From Glaciozyma antarctica PI12 (taxonomy: Eukaryota > Basidiomycota > Microbotryomycetes > Kriegeriales > Camptobasidiaceae): a stretch of 64,000 nt of DNA. Position numbers and translations under genes: made by a program. Below, piece by piece: positions 25,825 through 35,963 of this stretch; the stretch's first letter is position 1, and the number at the start of each line of letters is the position of its first letter. Below the pieces are notes generated by a model. The model worked only from the letters and a program-made list of their open reading frames with translations, was not told the DNA's origin and ran no database searches. The stretch spans positions 148,030-212,029 of the forward strand of contig KZ627148.1 of NCBI GenBank assembly GCA_002917775.1, read 5' to 3'.

Positions 25825-27247
25825 ATGTCGAACAGCGGCTCTGCTTACGCCAGCACGTCGCGCCTGCCCCAGGGCTCCAGTGGGTACGCGACGGAAGGAA
25901 ATCGCGCGATGGGAGGTGTCAAGAGGGAGCGCGAGGACGAAGTGCGTTGGATTGGCAGGCACGGCTCACTAAAGTGAATGGGAGCTGATGGAAGCCCGGC
26001 GTTGAAGGACCAGCTCGACAAGAGGCAGTCGGTTGGGGGAATGCTCCCTTCTCATGCAGCTCTTGCTCGCAAGCTCAAGACGGTACGCCAGTCTCCTTGC
26101 CACATCCTCTCTCCTGGTCCTACTTGGCAGAGGGAGCGCGAGGACGAGGTGCGTTGGATTGGCAGGCACGGCTCACTAAAGTGAATGGGAGCTGATGGAA
26201 GCCCGGCGTTGAAGGACCAGCTCGACAAGAGGCAGTCGGTTGGGGGAATGTCTCATGCAGCTCTTGCTCGCAAGCTCAAGACGGTACGCCAGTCTCCTTG
26301 CCACATCCTCTCTTCTGGTCCTACTTGGCTGCCCGACTGACTACCCTTCCCCCGTACAGACCTTCCAGATGCCTTCCGTCGGCGACACCTTCCCCTCCCG
26401 CCACGCTCTCCAAGTCGCAACCTCGTACGCCTGGCACCAGCTCGGCCACCCCAGCACCGTCGGCCGCACGCCCCAGCCGGGCAACGACTACACGCTCCAT
26501 TTCGGCTGTCCTCGGAATCACGTCGCTCTGCGAAACCCGGTACACTGCCCGGTCCGGCTTGTGGCGAAGCCCGTCGAGGATCGGAACGTCGTGGGAGGGT
26601 GGAAGGTCGTGCAGATGGTGATGGAGCACAACCATGAGCGGCCGCCGTCTTTAAAGGCGTGGAAAGAACCTAAAGAACCTCGGGGAAGGACCTGGGGCGC
26701 AGACGATTTTGGGAGAAGGAAGCGGCAGCGGAGGGCAAGGAGCGAGAGCGAGACCAGGAGCGAGGGGAGTAGCGAGGGGAGTGGCGAGGAGGAGAGCGAG
26801 GAGGAGAGCGAGGAGGAGGTTATTGTCTCCAGGCGGGCCAGCAAGAAGCGCAGGATCGACCCTCCAGCGGCGTCGACTAAACCTCGCCAATCTCTCCCTG
26901 CGAAGCTCCCCTCCCACTCAAAGTCCTACCTCCCTTCTCCTCCCCGTCGACTCTCCAGCTTCACTCCCGCCCCCGTTCCACCCACGTCCTCCCGCAACTC
27001 CGCCACCTCACGCCTCTTAACGCCTTCCGAAGTCTCTAACATCCTCGCCTCCTTCTACCCCTCCCTTCGCTCTCTCGGACCTATCCTCCACGAAAGCGGC
27101 GTACGAAGCACGAATGGATTTATGGCGTTGATTTCGATGGAGGAGGAGCGGCTCGCTGAGGAGCTGGAGAAGCTGGAGGTGCGCAAGCTGCAGAGGACGA
27201 TGCTGGTGGGGAAGTTGGCGGAGCTGAGGAGGGAGCTGGAATTGTAA
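25825..27247 (+). CDS. FAR1-like DNA-binding-domain protein with duplicated internal exons
   Basis: The start is MSNSGSAYASTSRLPQGSSG. A short exon DQLDKRQSVGGMLPSHAALA ending RKLKT is followed by REREDE, and then the same exon is used again in a second copy. The DNA-binding domain begins MPSVGDTFPSRHALQVATSY and has the zinc-binding pattern HFGCPRNHVALRNPVHCPVR with a downstream MVMEHNHERPPS (C...C...H-x-H), as in FAR1/WRKY-GCM1 domains of Mutator-like transposases and factors domesticated from them. The C-terminal half is acidic and basic low complexity (EEESEEESEEEV) with a final leucine-rich helix ISMEEERLAEELEKLEVRKL. Probably a transcription regulator; origin from a transposase is inference. 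Confidence 0.65.
25922..26329 (+). repeat. Recent tandem duplication inside the FAR1-like gene (207 bp + 201 bp)
   Basis: Unit 1 is 25922-26128 and unit 2 is 26129-26329. They differ by a 6-bp in-frame deletion and a few substitutions. Each unit carries the end of one exon, a complete intron, a complete exon and the start of the next intron, so the duplicated exons and both introns remain spliceable in phase. Confidence 0.9.
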
Positions 27248-27455
27248 ACGTGGGCTCTGTTGTATCGTTTCTCTGAGACTGTAAGAGTCAGCGGTCTGGG
27301 GACAACTGGGAATCAGAAGCGCGTCGAGTGGTGGAAGAGAGTCGTGAGCTGGCAGTCGAAGCTCTCGAGAGTCTCGAGAGTCGCGCCTTGTCCTCCTACC
27401 GCACTTCCTCCTCAACTCACCCACTGCGCACTCACCCAGGCCTAACACGAGCACT

Positions 27456-28772
27456 GTGGAAGCTCAGCAAGTCACCCCTACTCGCCTGTACGCCACGCTC
27501 TCCGTGCTCAGCCACTCGCGTCGCGTCGGACTGACGCTCCCTGGCAACGACTCGCAGGACCTCCCACAAGATCTCCGCCTGGGTCAGCGTGGACGGCAAG
27601 CCTCTTCCGGTGTACGGTGCGGTGGAGGAGGGTGACAAGATCTCGGGGTACATCGAGAGCGAGGAGGGCAAGACGTTCACGATTCACACTCACGACCTGC
27701 GCGTCTCGTCTGGAGGTCACGACTGGCATGTCGCCGCGTTCGTCGACGGATCCAAGTGCGTGGAACTCGGTGCAGATTTGACCATGCGCTGATTGGCAGG
27801 GAACCAGGGTGATGAGCCACGTTTTGAGAGGCCGCATCTTCGACGAGGGTCCAGGCGAACGTCGCCGGTTCACGAAGACGATGGGCTTGGAAACCAGCGA
27901 GGCACGTCTTAGAAACTTATCAGTTCCTCCTGTACGACCCGACTTACTCTCTACAGGACGCCGAACGACCCTTTCTCTTCAGCAAGCTCGCCCTCACGGA
28001 CGACGACGACCTGGCGTGCAGCGACGAAGCCTTCGTTCGCGGGCTTGGAACAATCCAGGTCAAGATTCTTCGCATCAAGATTATCGGTGACTCTACAAAG
28101 CGCATGCAGCGTCCGAATGATGAGGCGCGCATCATCCACGAGAAGTCCAAGAAGGCGGCGGTGGCGCATCAAACGACGTGCGTACTTCCCCTGCTGCTCT
28201 CGCAGAAGTTTCAAGCTCACCACTGAAATCAGTTACGGCGCTGAGCGCACGATCTCTCCCGTCAGTCGCTTGTCGTTCAATTGGGTCGACGAACCCGACA
28301 AGCCCTTCCTCACCTTCGAGTTCAAGTATCTGTCGCGAGGTGAGCAGCGTTACGGACGTGAGGAGGCCCGTATCTGACTACATTATTCAGCTCTTCTCGA
28401 GATCAAAGGCCTCGTTGAGCGTACGCTCCTTCCCCTCCCACTCTCCAGCTCCACATCCCCGCCACCTTCGTTCCTCGCTCCTCCGCTGACTCCCTTACAG
28501 CGATCCACATCTTCGACCCTCTCCCCGACCTTCCCGTCGTCGCCAAATCGCCGACTAGGACTAGCTCTGAGCACGCTATCACCATCGACTCGGACTCCGA
28601 AGACGAGAAGCCCACTGACAGGATCAGTCGCCTCGAAGCCGAACTTGCGAAGCTCAAGAAGAAGGTCAAGGTCGAGGGAGATTCTGGAAGTGCGAGGGTC
28701 AAGAACGAGGAGGGCGTCAAGAGGGAGCCTGGGAAGAAGGGGCCTGTCGAGGTTGTTGTGATCGATGATTGA
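27456..28772 (+). CDS. DUF7918-like protein A (start codon replaced by GTG)
   Basis: Member A of a six-gene family here. The first exon would read V/M-EAQQVTPTRL, but the codon equivalent to the ATG of paralogue C is GTG (27456-27458), and no other in-frame ATG lies before exon 3. The domain reads TSHKISAWVSVDGKPLPVYG, DKISGYIESEEGKTFTIHTH, GGHDWHVAAFVDGSK, then DAERPFLFSKLALTDDDDLA, IIHEKSKKAAVAHQT and KPFLTFEFKYLSR. The tail has a SUMO-interaction-like core AITIDSDSEDEKP, a short coiled coil RLEAELAKLKKKVKVEG, psi-K-x-E sites (VKVE, VKNE, VKRE) and ends PVEVVVIDD. The intron after exon 3 (from 27903) has a GC donor where paralogue C has GT. Function is unknown; nuclear SUMO-linked binding is inference. 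Confidence 0.65.
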
Positions 28773-29183
28773 GGGGGAGGATGCTGGTGCGTCTTTTCGC
28801 GGATCAGGCGGGCTACGACGTGCTGACGGAACACTCCCTCCCAGGCGTGCTTCGAGGGTGTTTGTCATTACTACCGCGGTTGCTGTTCGAGATCTGGAGC
28901 TGCAGTCGCCCCCCTCTGCGCTCTTAAGAGCGAAGTCGGTGCCGTCTTGCTTCGCTACGCCGTACTGCGAGCGAGATCTTTCCAATTCCAGTTTGGAGCT
29001 CTTTGACTTGCGAGTAGAGCAAAAGCAGGGACGAGCAGACCAACGAGCAGCTTGACCTCTCCACCAGCTTCCGCACAAACTTCAATACAAATACCATCCT
29101 CCCTCTCCCTCAGACACACCCTCGAGCTTGAAGCCAACTGATGCACCACCGTCCTCCTCTCGCTCCCTCCAGCTCCCTACTCC
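28773..29183. other. Convergent intergenic region
   Basis: Contains the 3' UTR of gene A including its spliced intron, and the 3' end of the REEP-like gene. No further gene is seen. Confidence 0.4.
28787..28844 (+). promoter_or_regulatory. Intron in the 3' UTR of DUF7918-like gene A
   Basis: A gtgcgt donor lies 14 nt after the TGA, with a GCTGAC branch box and CCAG acceptor. Matching introns follow the stops of genes C (34118-34061), D (35929-35877), E (37646-37590) and F (46753-46697). Confidence 0.6.
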
Positions 29184-30218
29184 CTACTCCGTCCACCCCC
29201 ACCCCTCCGGCACCACGCCCTTCGCACCACCCTCTCTCACCTCCTCCCCACTCCCTCTCACCGTACTCCCACTCCCAAGCTCACTCACTCCTCCCACCGC
29301 CGCAGCCGCCGCCATCCGCGCATGAATAGGATGCATCATCGACGTAAGAGAGTACGGGATATGCTCTGGCGTCGGGAACCCATTCGCATGTCGCGGCGAA
29401 GGCGTAGGTGATGGGGACGTGGAGTCGGCCGTCGCGTCTTCTTCTTCGTACGACGCGTCAGGCGAGTCGGGGATCGTGTATGGTCGTGCGTCGTCTTTGT
29501 GCGCCGTCGTCGAAGGGGGAGGGAAGAGGACTACCCGCGCTCGAGGCTTGTCCTTCCCCCGCTCTGCGTGAACGGCAAAAAGAGGTCCGAGGAGGTAGTC
29601 CCATATCGCGCTAGCGCCGATATCGGGTCGCAGGGCTGTCCAGAGGAGGAGGAGCTTGAGGAGTGGGTGCAGTCGCGTTGTTTGTGGAGTGCGGCGGAAG
29701 AGGGGGAAAGGCGCGGGTTGGGGGAATCGGGTTCGTGGGCGGGGGAGGGGGAGGGAACGGAGGAAGGGGCGTAGGAAGGTGGGTGGACGAAGGGGAGTGG
29801 GAGAGGTGGAGACGATGGATTCGGAGAGGGAGAGGCTGGCGAAGAAGAGCCAGAAGGAGAGGAGGCGCTTAACCTCCTCTGCCGCGTCCTGCAGCTCGGT
29901 GCCTGATTCTAGTGCTGCCAGTAGCCTTAGACTACGCCCGACCGCCTCTGCAATCCCCGCGACTCCCAGCGCGACCCTCCACTGTTCCCTCCAACGCGCT
30001 CCAGCCGCGCCGATACCAAGCGCCGCGAGAAAGAGAATCGAACGGCTTCCCAGGTGTAGTCGGCGGAGGAGAGATGCTGGAGGGGAGAGGAGGAGGCGAG
30101 ACTCGAGGAAGGCGACGCGGGGCGTGAGCGGGGAGGTGACGAGTTGGACGAGGGGATGGGATGGAGCGCGCGAGAGGAGGGTCGTCAAGGGAAGGGCGTA
30201 AGAGTTTGTTTCTCCCAT
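29184..30218 (-). CDS. Divergent TB2/DP1/HVA22 (REEP/Yop1-like) membrane protein
   Basis: Intronless, about 344 residues from MGETNSYALPLTTLLSR. Members of this family bend tubular ER membranes. The matching region is LLSFWLFFASLSLSES, then HPLLKLLLLWTALRPDIGAS followed by AIWDYLLGPLFAVHAERG, which fits the family pattern W-x-x-F ... lK-x-x-fl-W ... GA-x-x-iy-x-x-l-x-P. An unusual insertion of about 40 Pro/Arg-rich residues separates the two halves, and the C-terminal third is a Ser/Pro-rich cytosolic tail. A hydrophobic segment (SILFLAALGIGAAGARW) precedes the domain. The call rests on pattern, so the exact subfamily is open. Confidence 0.55.
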   Translation of the reverse strand: MGETNSYALPLTTLLSRAPSHPLVQLVTSPLTPRVAFLESRLLLSPPASLLRRLHLGSRSILFLAALGIGAAGARWREQWRVALGVAGIAEAVGRSLRLLAALESGTELQDAAEEVKRLLSFWLFFASLSLSESIVSTSPTPLRPPTFLRPFLRSLPLPRPRTRFPQPAPFPLFRRTPQTTRLHPLLKLLLLWTALRPDIGASAIWDYLLGPLFAVHAERGKDKPRARVVLFPPPSTTAHKDDARPYTIPDSPDASYEEEDATADSTSPSPTPSPRHANGFPTPEHIPYSLTSMMHPIHARMAAAAAVGGVSELGSGSTVRGSGEEVREGGAKGVVPEGWGWTE

Positions 30219-30520
30219 CGCCGGTGCGTGCTGTGCTGTTCTGTTAGGGACAGAGCGTGGGGGGAGAGGGAGAGGGACCAACGCGTTCAGCTGCTTCGGC
30301 TGAGATGGGCTGGCCTGGGCTGGTGAGAGTAACTGGCTGGCTGCTGCTCTGTCCTTTGCGCGTCAACACCAAGGTCCAAGTCGCGTAGGAGTCGTGGAGG
30401 AGGACGAAGAGGAGAAGCAACACGATCCTCCCCAAGTCGCCAGCTCGCCAGCACCTCTTGGCCTTCCTCCCTCATCTCGCAGCCTCTTCGACTGGCCGAC
30501 CGAACGAGGACGACTCAGGA
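30219..30520. other. Divergent intergenic region
   Basis: 302 bp separating the REEP-like gene (-) from the PQ-loop gene (+); presumably a shared promoter. No motif is recognised. Confidence 0.35.
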
Positions 30521-31948
30521 ATGAACTTGCTGTTCTCCACAGCACCGCTGCCCTTCTCGGCGTTCCACTCGAGGCCAGTCCCAGGCCCAGTTACGTGCAG
30601 GGATGCGTTCGAGTCGGACCCTCACGACAGGACCGCCATGATCCTCTCCCTCCTCATTATCACCGGGATGATCATCTCTTACATCCCTCAAGTACGTCCA
30701 GTCTGCTCCAGCTAAACGGGAGTTGACAGCTGACGCCGGAGGACAGCACTATCGGATCATCCACAACAAGAGCAGCGAAGGCTTCTCTCCGTGGTTCCTC
30801 CTACTGGGAGCGACCAGCAGCGCCAGCAGCATGCTCAATATCCTATCGCTGCAGTGGGGACAGGTGGCGTGCTGCCAGTACTTGGTGAGTTGACCTGCAC
30901 GTTCGGCCTTAGCGCCCGCGAGGAGTCGACGGGAACGGAAAGCTAACGAGCTTGCTACATCCGCAGAGCGCTGGCCAGTGCTTTGAGAGTGTGCTGGGGA
31001 TCGGTCAGGTCTTCTTCCAGTGGCTCTGCTTCAACATCATGTCGGTCCCTTCCTCCCCATCCCATCCGAGGCCCTGCTGACCCCACACCGCGCGCAGCTT
31101 CGTCCTCTACCTCGTCTTCTACCCCCCCTCAGCGAAATACGTCCGCTCCCTCCCCGTCTCCGCCTCCTCCGTCCCCCCTCACACCCCCTTCCTCGCCTTC
31201 TTCCGCCCGCGCGCTCTCTCCGCCTCCTCCGCCTCGAGCGCCTCCTCCACCTCCACCTCCTCCGCCTTCGACCCCTCCACCGTTCTCCTCCCCGGCCAAA
31301 TCCGGCACGCGACAATCCACCTCTCCTCATCCTACCGCCTCGCCCTCTCCCTCTTCTCCCTCACCCTCCTCCACCTTGTCCTCAGCACTACAACGACGTT
31401 CATCCTCCTCCTTACGCTGCCAGGGACGCCGGGGGACGACTCGGAGGGGAGGAGAGAGCATCCGAGTGAGAGAGCTGTGAGGGTGTGGGCGACGACGTTG
31501 GGAGTTGCGGCGGTGGCGCTGGGGTGCGCTCAGTACGCGCCACAGCTACTGTTGACGGCTAGGAGGAAGCTGGTGGGGAGTCTAAGTATCCCAATGATGT
31601 GTTTGCAGGTGCGTTCGCTTCTTTCGGGAGGAGGAGGGGAGGGAGCTAATACGTGAGAACAGGTGCCAGGATCGTTCTTGTTCGTGTACACTCTCGCTGT
31701 GCGACCAGGCGTCAACTGGACAGGCTACGCCACCGTACGCTCTTCCTCTTCACCACATCAACGACCGCTGACGCCCCGCGCAGTACTTGGTCACTGGCGT
31801 TCTCCAAGGCGGCCTCCTCATCATGTGCATCGTCTGGCACACGCGACAAAGGCGGCATGGGATCGACGATTGGGGGCACAGGATTGTTGGAGAGGGCGAA
31901 GTGGAGGAAGTGGTGGCCGTGGATGAGAGGACGCCATTGGTACGATAG
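30521..31948 (+). CDS. PQ-loop repeat membrane protein
   Basis: Six exons start MNLLFSTAPLPFSAFHSRPV. The first PQ-loop is ISYIPQHYRIIHNKSSEGFS, followed by PWFLLLGATSSASSMLNIL and CFESVLGIGQVFFQWLCFNI. A central loop is Ser-rich and variable. The second PQ-loop is LGCAQYAPQLLLTARRKLVG, then SLSIPMMCLQVPGSFLFVYT and NWTGYATYLVTGVLQGGLLI. The protein ends in an acidic tail with DERTPLVR, like the ERTPLL tails of related fungal proteins. Seven TM helices are expected. The family includes vacuolar and lysosomal amino-acid and cystine exporters; the substrate here is unknown. Confidence 0.75.
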
Positions 31949-32287
31949 TGTGGCGAGGGTGGTAATCGATGTTTGTTCAGTGCACCGGGTGGCGTTGCGT
32001 TTGGGATCGGGCTGCGTTTCTCGACGCCTCAACAGGCGTTCTCTTCTCATGAGTCGTTCGTGATCTGCTTCTTTCTCGTGCTCTCCAGCAACGACGGACC
32101 TGAGTGACGGCACGAGCGAGCCGGCCGAGCAGTCCTCTCCCTTCGCACCACTCTCTGGTCCTCCGCAAACTCGAAACCCAGCCAGACGTTGCGATTCTCG
32201 TCTCTCTCCGCTACAACTTGCTGCGACACCTCGTTAGCTCAAACTCCAGCAGAGAACCAGCTTCCGCAAACGACGCATCTCGCGTTT
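31949..32287. other. Convergent intergenic region
   Basis: 339 bp of 3' flanks. Downstream of gene B's stop lies a CTAAC branch box and CGCAG acceptor resembling the family 3' UTR intron, but the expected donor reads ATGCGT. Confidence 0.35.
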
Positions 32288-33563
32288 TCAATCATCAATT
32301 ACAATCACCTCCATCACCCCCTTCCCCTTCCCTTTCCCACTTCCGCTCCCCTCCTTTACCATCTTCTCCGCCTCCTTGCCCTTCTCCCGCTCCGCTCGCG
32401 CAAGCGCTGCATCCCTCGCTCGCCGACGCATGATTTCGGGGGAAGGCTTCTTGTCGTCCTCGGAATCGGAGAGGGTAATGGGAGTGTCGTCGAAAGGTAA
32501 ATGAGGTGGGTTAGGGTCGTCTGCGATGAGGTATTAGGCGTTGGAGGAAGTCCAGGGAGGTAAGGAATGGGAGAGAAAGGAGGGCGCACGAGGAATGATG
32601 CCCTGGAGTTCCAGGAGAGCTGCGAAGGAGGAGGATCAGCGGGGCTCGGATGCAAGAAGCGGGAATACGTACCTCGCGATAGGTAGCGGAACTCGAAAGT
32701 GAGGAAGGGCTCCTCAAGCGCATCGACATAGTCGTACCCGATTCGGTCAGCGAAGGCTGCGAAGTGGGCTGGTCGACTGGGGCCGGATCTGCGAATGAAA
32801 ATACTTCAGCTTACACTACATATGCAGACAGATCTCAGAGCGAACGCACGTCGTCTGGTGGCTGATGTCGGCCTTCTTCGACTCCTCGTGCACGAAGCGC
32901 GCAGATTCTCCGGGAAGTACGATAGGTCCAGGATGCCGTTCGACGATCCTGATGCGGTAAACTTTGATCTGAACGCTTCCCAATCCACGAATGAAGCTCT
33001 TGTTGTCGAAGGCAAAGGCTTCATCGTCCGTCACGGCGAGCTTGCGGAAGAAGTACGGGCGTTCGGTATTCTGCAGCGATGAGACCTGTTAGCTGCGACA
33101 CTTCCCACTGGCTGGTTATAAAGCTCACCTCATCCAGCTGCTGCCCCGTGAAGTTCGAATAGCGCAAGCGGGCGTTCAAAGGCTCCTCGAGGAGGGAAGC
33201 ACGCCGTACGAACCCTTCCTCCCTGCTTCGCGCGTCAGCAGAGTTCGTAGTCGTGGAGAGATACACACGCACATTACTCCATTAAGTACTGGTGCGAAGC
33301 GCCAATCGTGCCTGTCCCGCGCCGTGCGGCCGTCGTGCGCGTGCAAGGTGAAGGTTGCCCCCTCCTTGCTCTCCACGTACGCCGTTACCCTGTCCCGAGA
33401 GGCGTTGTTGGTGCTCCGGTAGACGCGTAGAGGTGCTTCGTCAATGCAAATCCAGGCGCTGATCTTGTGAGCCGTTCTAGAAGAGGAGTCAGCAGAGGGG
33501 CGCGAGTCTTGGACTTGAGGAAGGGACGTGCAGGCGTGTTGGAGGTCCTTGGTTTGCTTCCAT
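32288..33563 (-). CDS. DUF7918-like protein B
   Basis: The start is MEANQGPPTRL (ATG at 33563). Exon 2 reads TAHKISAWICIDEAPLRVYR and VTAYVESKEGATFTLHAHDG, with RHDWRFAPVLNGVM. Later exons read NTERPYFFRKLAVTDDEAFA, RFVHEESKKADISHQTT and EPFLTFEFRYLSR. The tail has PITLSDSEDDKKP (SUMO-interaction-like core plus acidic serines), then a basic helix, and ends MEVIVIDD. It lacks the psi-K-x-E sites seen in A, C, E and F. The first intron uses a GC donor (gcacgt) where the paralogues have GT. All joins checked keep frame, so this copy looks intact. Confidence 0.65.
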
Positions 33564-34131
33564 CGCTGTTAGGATCTCAGCAGAGCTGTAGAAAGCTGGG
33601 GAGCCAGGAGAAGCGATGTGGTGGGAGGAAAGCGTAGTGGCGTCCTCACAACGTGGCCGTCGCGTCTACTCAGCGCCCCCAGCTCTCTCAACGACCTACT
33701 CGCTAGACATCGCTTTAAAACTCCTTTCCAGAAGCAAATCACTAGCAACTCTAGCTGCGAGCAACGAAAGCCGCTCCTGCTTGAATCTCGTACTCCCCTC
33801 CTCGCGGAGCTCGAGAGCAGTAGTATCGCTGCCACACGTCCCGCGCTTGCAGGTCGGTGACGGTATCTCCTCTCCTCAGTCACACTGGACTGAGTCGAAA
33901 AAACCGCTGGAGACTGAAGAACGCAACAATCTCGCTCCTAGCACGAGATAGCGAGGCGAGAGACCTCCGACTTCGCACTCAAAAGCGCAGAGGTAGGCGA
34001 TTTGTGCTGCGTAGATCGATCAGCAACCGCGGTAGAATTTTGGGGATCCCTCAAGCAAGCCTGCGTGCGAGTTTCCCGTCAGCACTCCCCAATGACCGAG
34101 TTTCGCGAAAAGACGCACCAACATCGCCCCC
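33564..34131. other. Intergenic region between DUF7918-like B and C
   Basis: 568 bp holding the promoter of B and the 3' UTR of C, including a probable 3' UTR intron at 34118-34061. No other gene is seen. Confidence 0.4.
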
Positions 34132-35406
34132 TCAATCATCGATCACAACAACCTCGACAGACCCCTTCTTCCCAGGCTCCCTCTTGCTCCCACTCTCGCT
34201 CTTGATCTCCCCGCTCCCAGGCGCTCCCTCGATCTTGACCTTCTTCTTGAGCTTCGCAAGCTCAGCTTCGAGGCGACGCATCTTGTCAGCGGGCTTCTCG
34301 TCGTCGGAGTCCGAGTCGAGGACGATGGCGTGCTTGGAGCTGGTCTTCTTGGGCGACTTGGCGACGACGGATGCTGCGAGGGAGTTAGCGAGGACCGAGG
34401 AGCAAAGTGGCGGCGAGATGGGCTGGATTGCGGACAGAGGACGGAGCGTACGCTGGACGCGGCCTTTGATCTCGAGCAGAGCTGCGCGTTGATGTTAGAA
34501 AAGCTCCTCCTCACGTCCGGAACGTTGCTCGCCTCGAGAGAGATACTTGAACTCGAAAGTGAGGAAGGGCTTGTCGGCTTTGTCGACCCGGTTGAACGAC
34601 AGGCGAGTGGGGCGGGGTACGGTGCGCTCGGCACCGTAACTGAAGTCGGCTGTAAGCTCGCGTCTCCCACGACAGCAGCAGCGGAGAAACACGCACGTCG
34701 TCTGGTGCGCCACCGCCGCCTTCTTGCTGTTCTCGTGGACGAGTCGCGCCCTGTCGTCCGGCCGAACTACCGCCTTTGTGAAGTCGCCAATAATCTGAAC
34801 ACGAGAGATCCCGACCTGAATCGTGCCCAGTCCACGAACGAAGGCTTCGTCGCCGCACGCCAGATCGTCGTAGTCCGTGAGAGCGAGCTTGCTGAACATG
34901 AAAGGCCGTTCAGTCCGCTGCGAAGAGCAAATTAGGTTTGCAGGTGGCAAGGTGGGAGACTCCGAGACGTACCTCGCTGGTTGTCAGCGCCGTCACGTTC
35001 GTGAATCGACGTGGTTCGCCCGGACCCTTGTGGAGGAAGTTGCCTGGCTTGACTCGGCTGCCCGCCCTGTAATCCTACGTGTCAGCTCGCCTGCCATGTT
35101 TGAGCCGCCTTTCGTACGCACTCAGAGCCGTCAATGAACGCAGAGACATGCCAGTTGTGACCTCATGCGCAGGTCGTGAGCGTGAATCGTGAACGTCTTG
35201 CCCTCCTCGCTCTCGATGTAACCCGAGATCTTTTTGTCCTCCGCCACCTCACCGTACACTGGAAGAGGCTTGCCGTTCACGCTAACCCAGGCGGAGATCT
35301 TGTGGGAGGCCCTGCGAGTCGTTGGAAGCGTCAGTCCGACGCGACGCGAGTGGCTGAGGGAGAGCGCGGCGCACAGGCGAATCGGGGTAGCTTCCTGTGC
35401 TTCCAT
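34132..35406 (-). CDS. DUF7918-like protein C (one apparent +1 shift)
   Basis: The start is MEAQEATPIRL (ATG 35406). Exon 2 reads ASHKISAWVSVNGKPLPVYG and KISGYIESEEGKTFTIHAHD; after LRMR the frame must move by one base (about 35158-35165) to reach HNWHVSAFIDGSE. Then follow GSRVKPGNFLHKGPGEPRRF, RTERPFMFSKLALTDYDDLA, RLVHENSKKAAVAHQTT and KPFLTFEFKYLSR. The tail has AIVLDSDSDDEKP, the coiled coil RLEAELAKLKKKVKIEG, VKIE and IKSE sites, and ends SVEVVVIDD. Its upstream flank resembles that of gene A, so A and C are the closest pair. It is a pseudogene unless the shift is a sequence error. Confidence 0.6.
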
Positions 35407-35963
35407 ATTACGCGTGCTGGGATTGGCTGAGTGTGCGGTGCTCGAGTTGAGTGGGAGTGGAGCGGTAGGAGGACAAGCTGCGACTCTCGAGAGAGGTTCA
35501 ACTGTCAACCTCTCTTCCTCAGCTCGTAGAACTCGACTGCTTCTGCTGTTGCTAAATTCTGATTTCAAGATCCCAAGTTTCTCTCGGTAGAGCTTGTTCA
35601 AGGAAGCTAGCGAGAGCCCTCAACTCCGACCTTCACAGGGAAGACACATCCCCATCGCGCCGTACTCCCTCTGATTGAGCCGATTGAGATTGAGATAGAG
35701 GTGTAGAAAGCATGGATCATGGTGCTTATCCCGAGCTGGAACATCGCAGGTATCGAGATTCCGACCGAGCGGCCGAGGTAGCGAGGAAGCGAGCACTCTA
35801 CACCTCTCTCCCGCCCCCCTCACGCACAACGACCTCAAACGACATCTTGAATTCACGTCCACGTCTCAACCCAACACTGTTGCAAGAACTCGTCAGCGCC
35901 CGCCTCAACGATTTCGAGAAAAGCCGCACCAACATCCGGTTCTCACTCCATCGCAAGGCCTCG
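35407..35963. other. Intergenic region between DUF7918-like C and D
   Basis: 557 bp with the promoter of C and the 3' UTR of D, including a probable intron at 35929-35877. A + strand open frame from 35712 has no support. Confidence 0.4.

Noticed and set aside
25825-27247. Active Mutator-like transposon.
   Set aside because: Only a FAR1-like DNA-binding region is present, with no DDE transposase core or terminal inverted repeats nearby.
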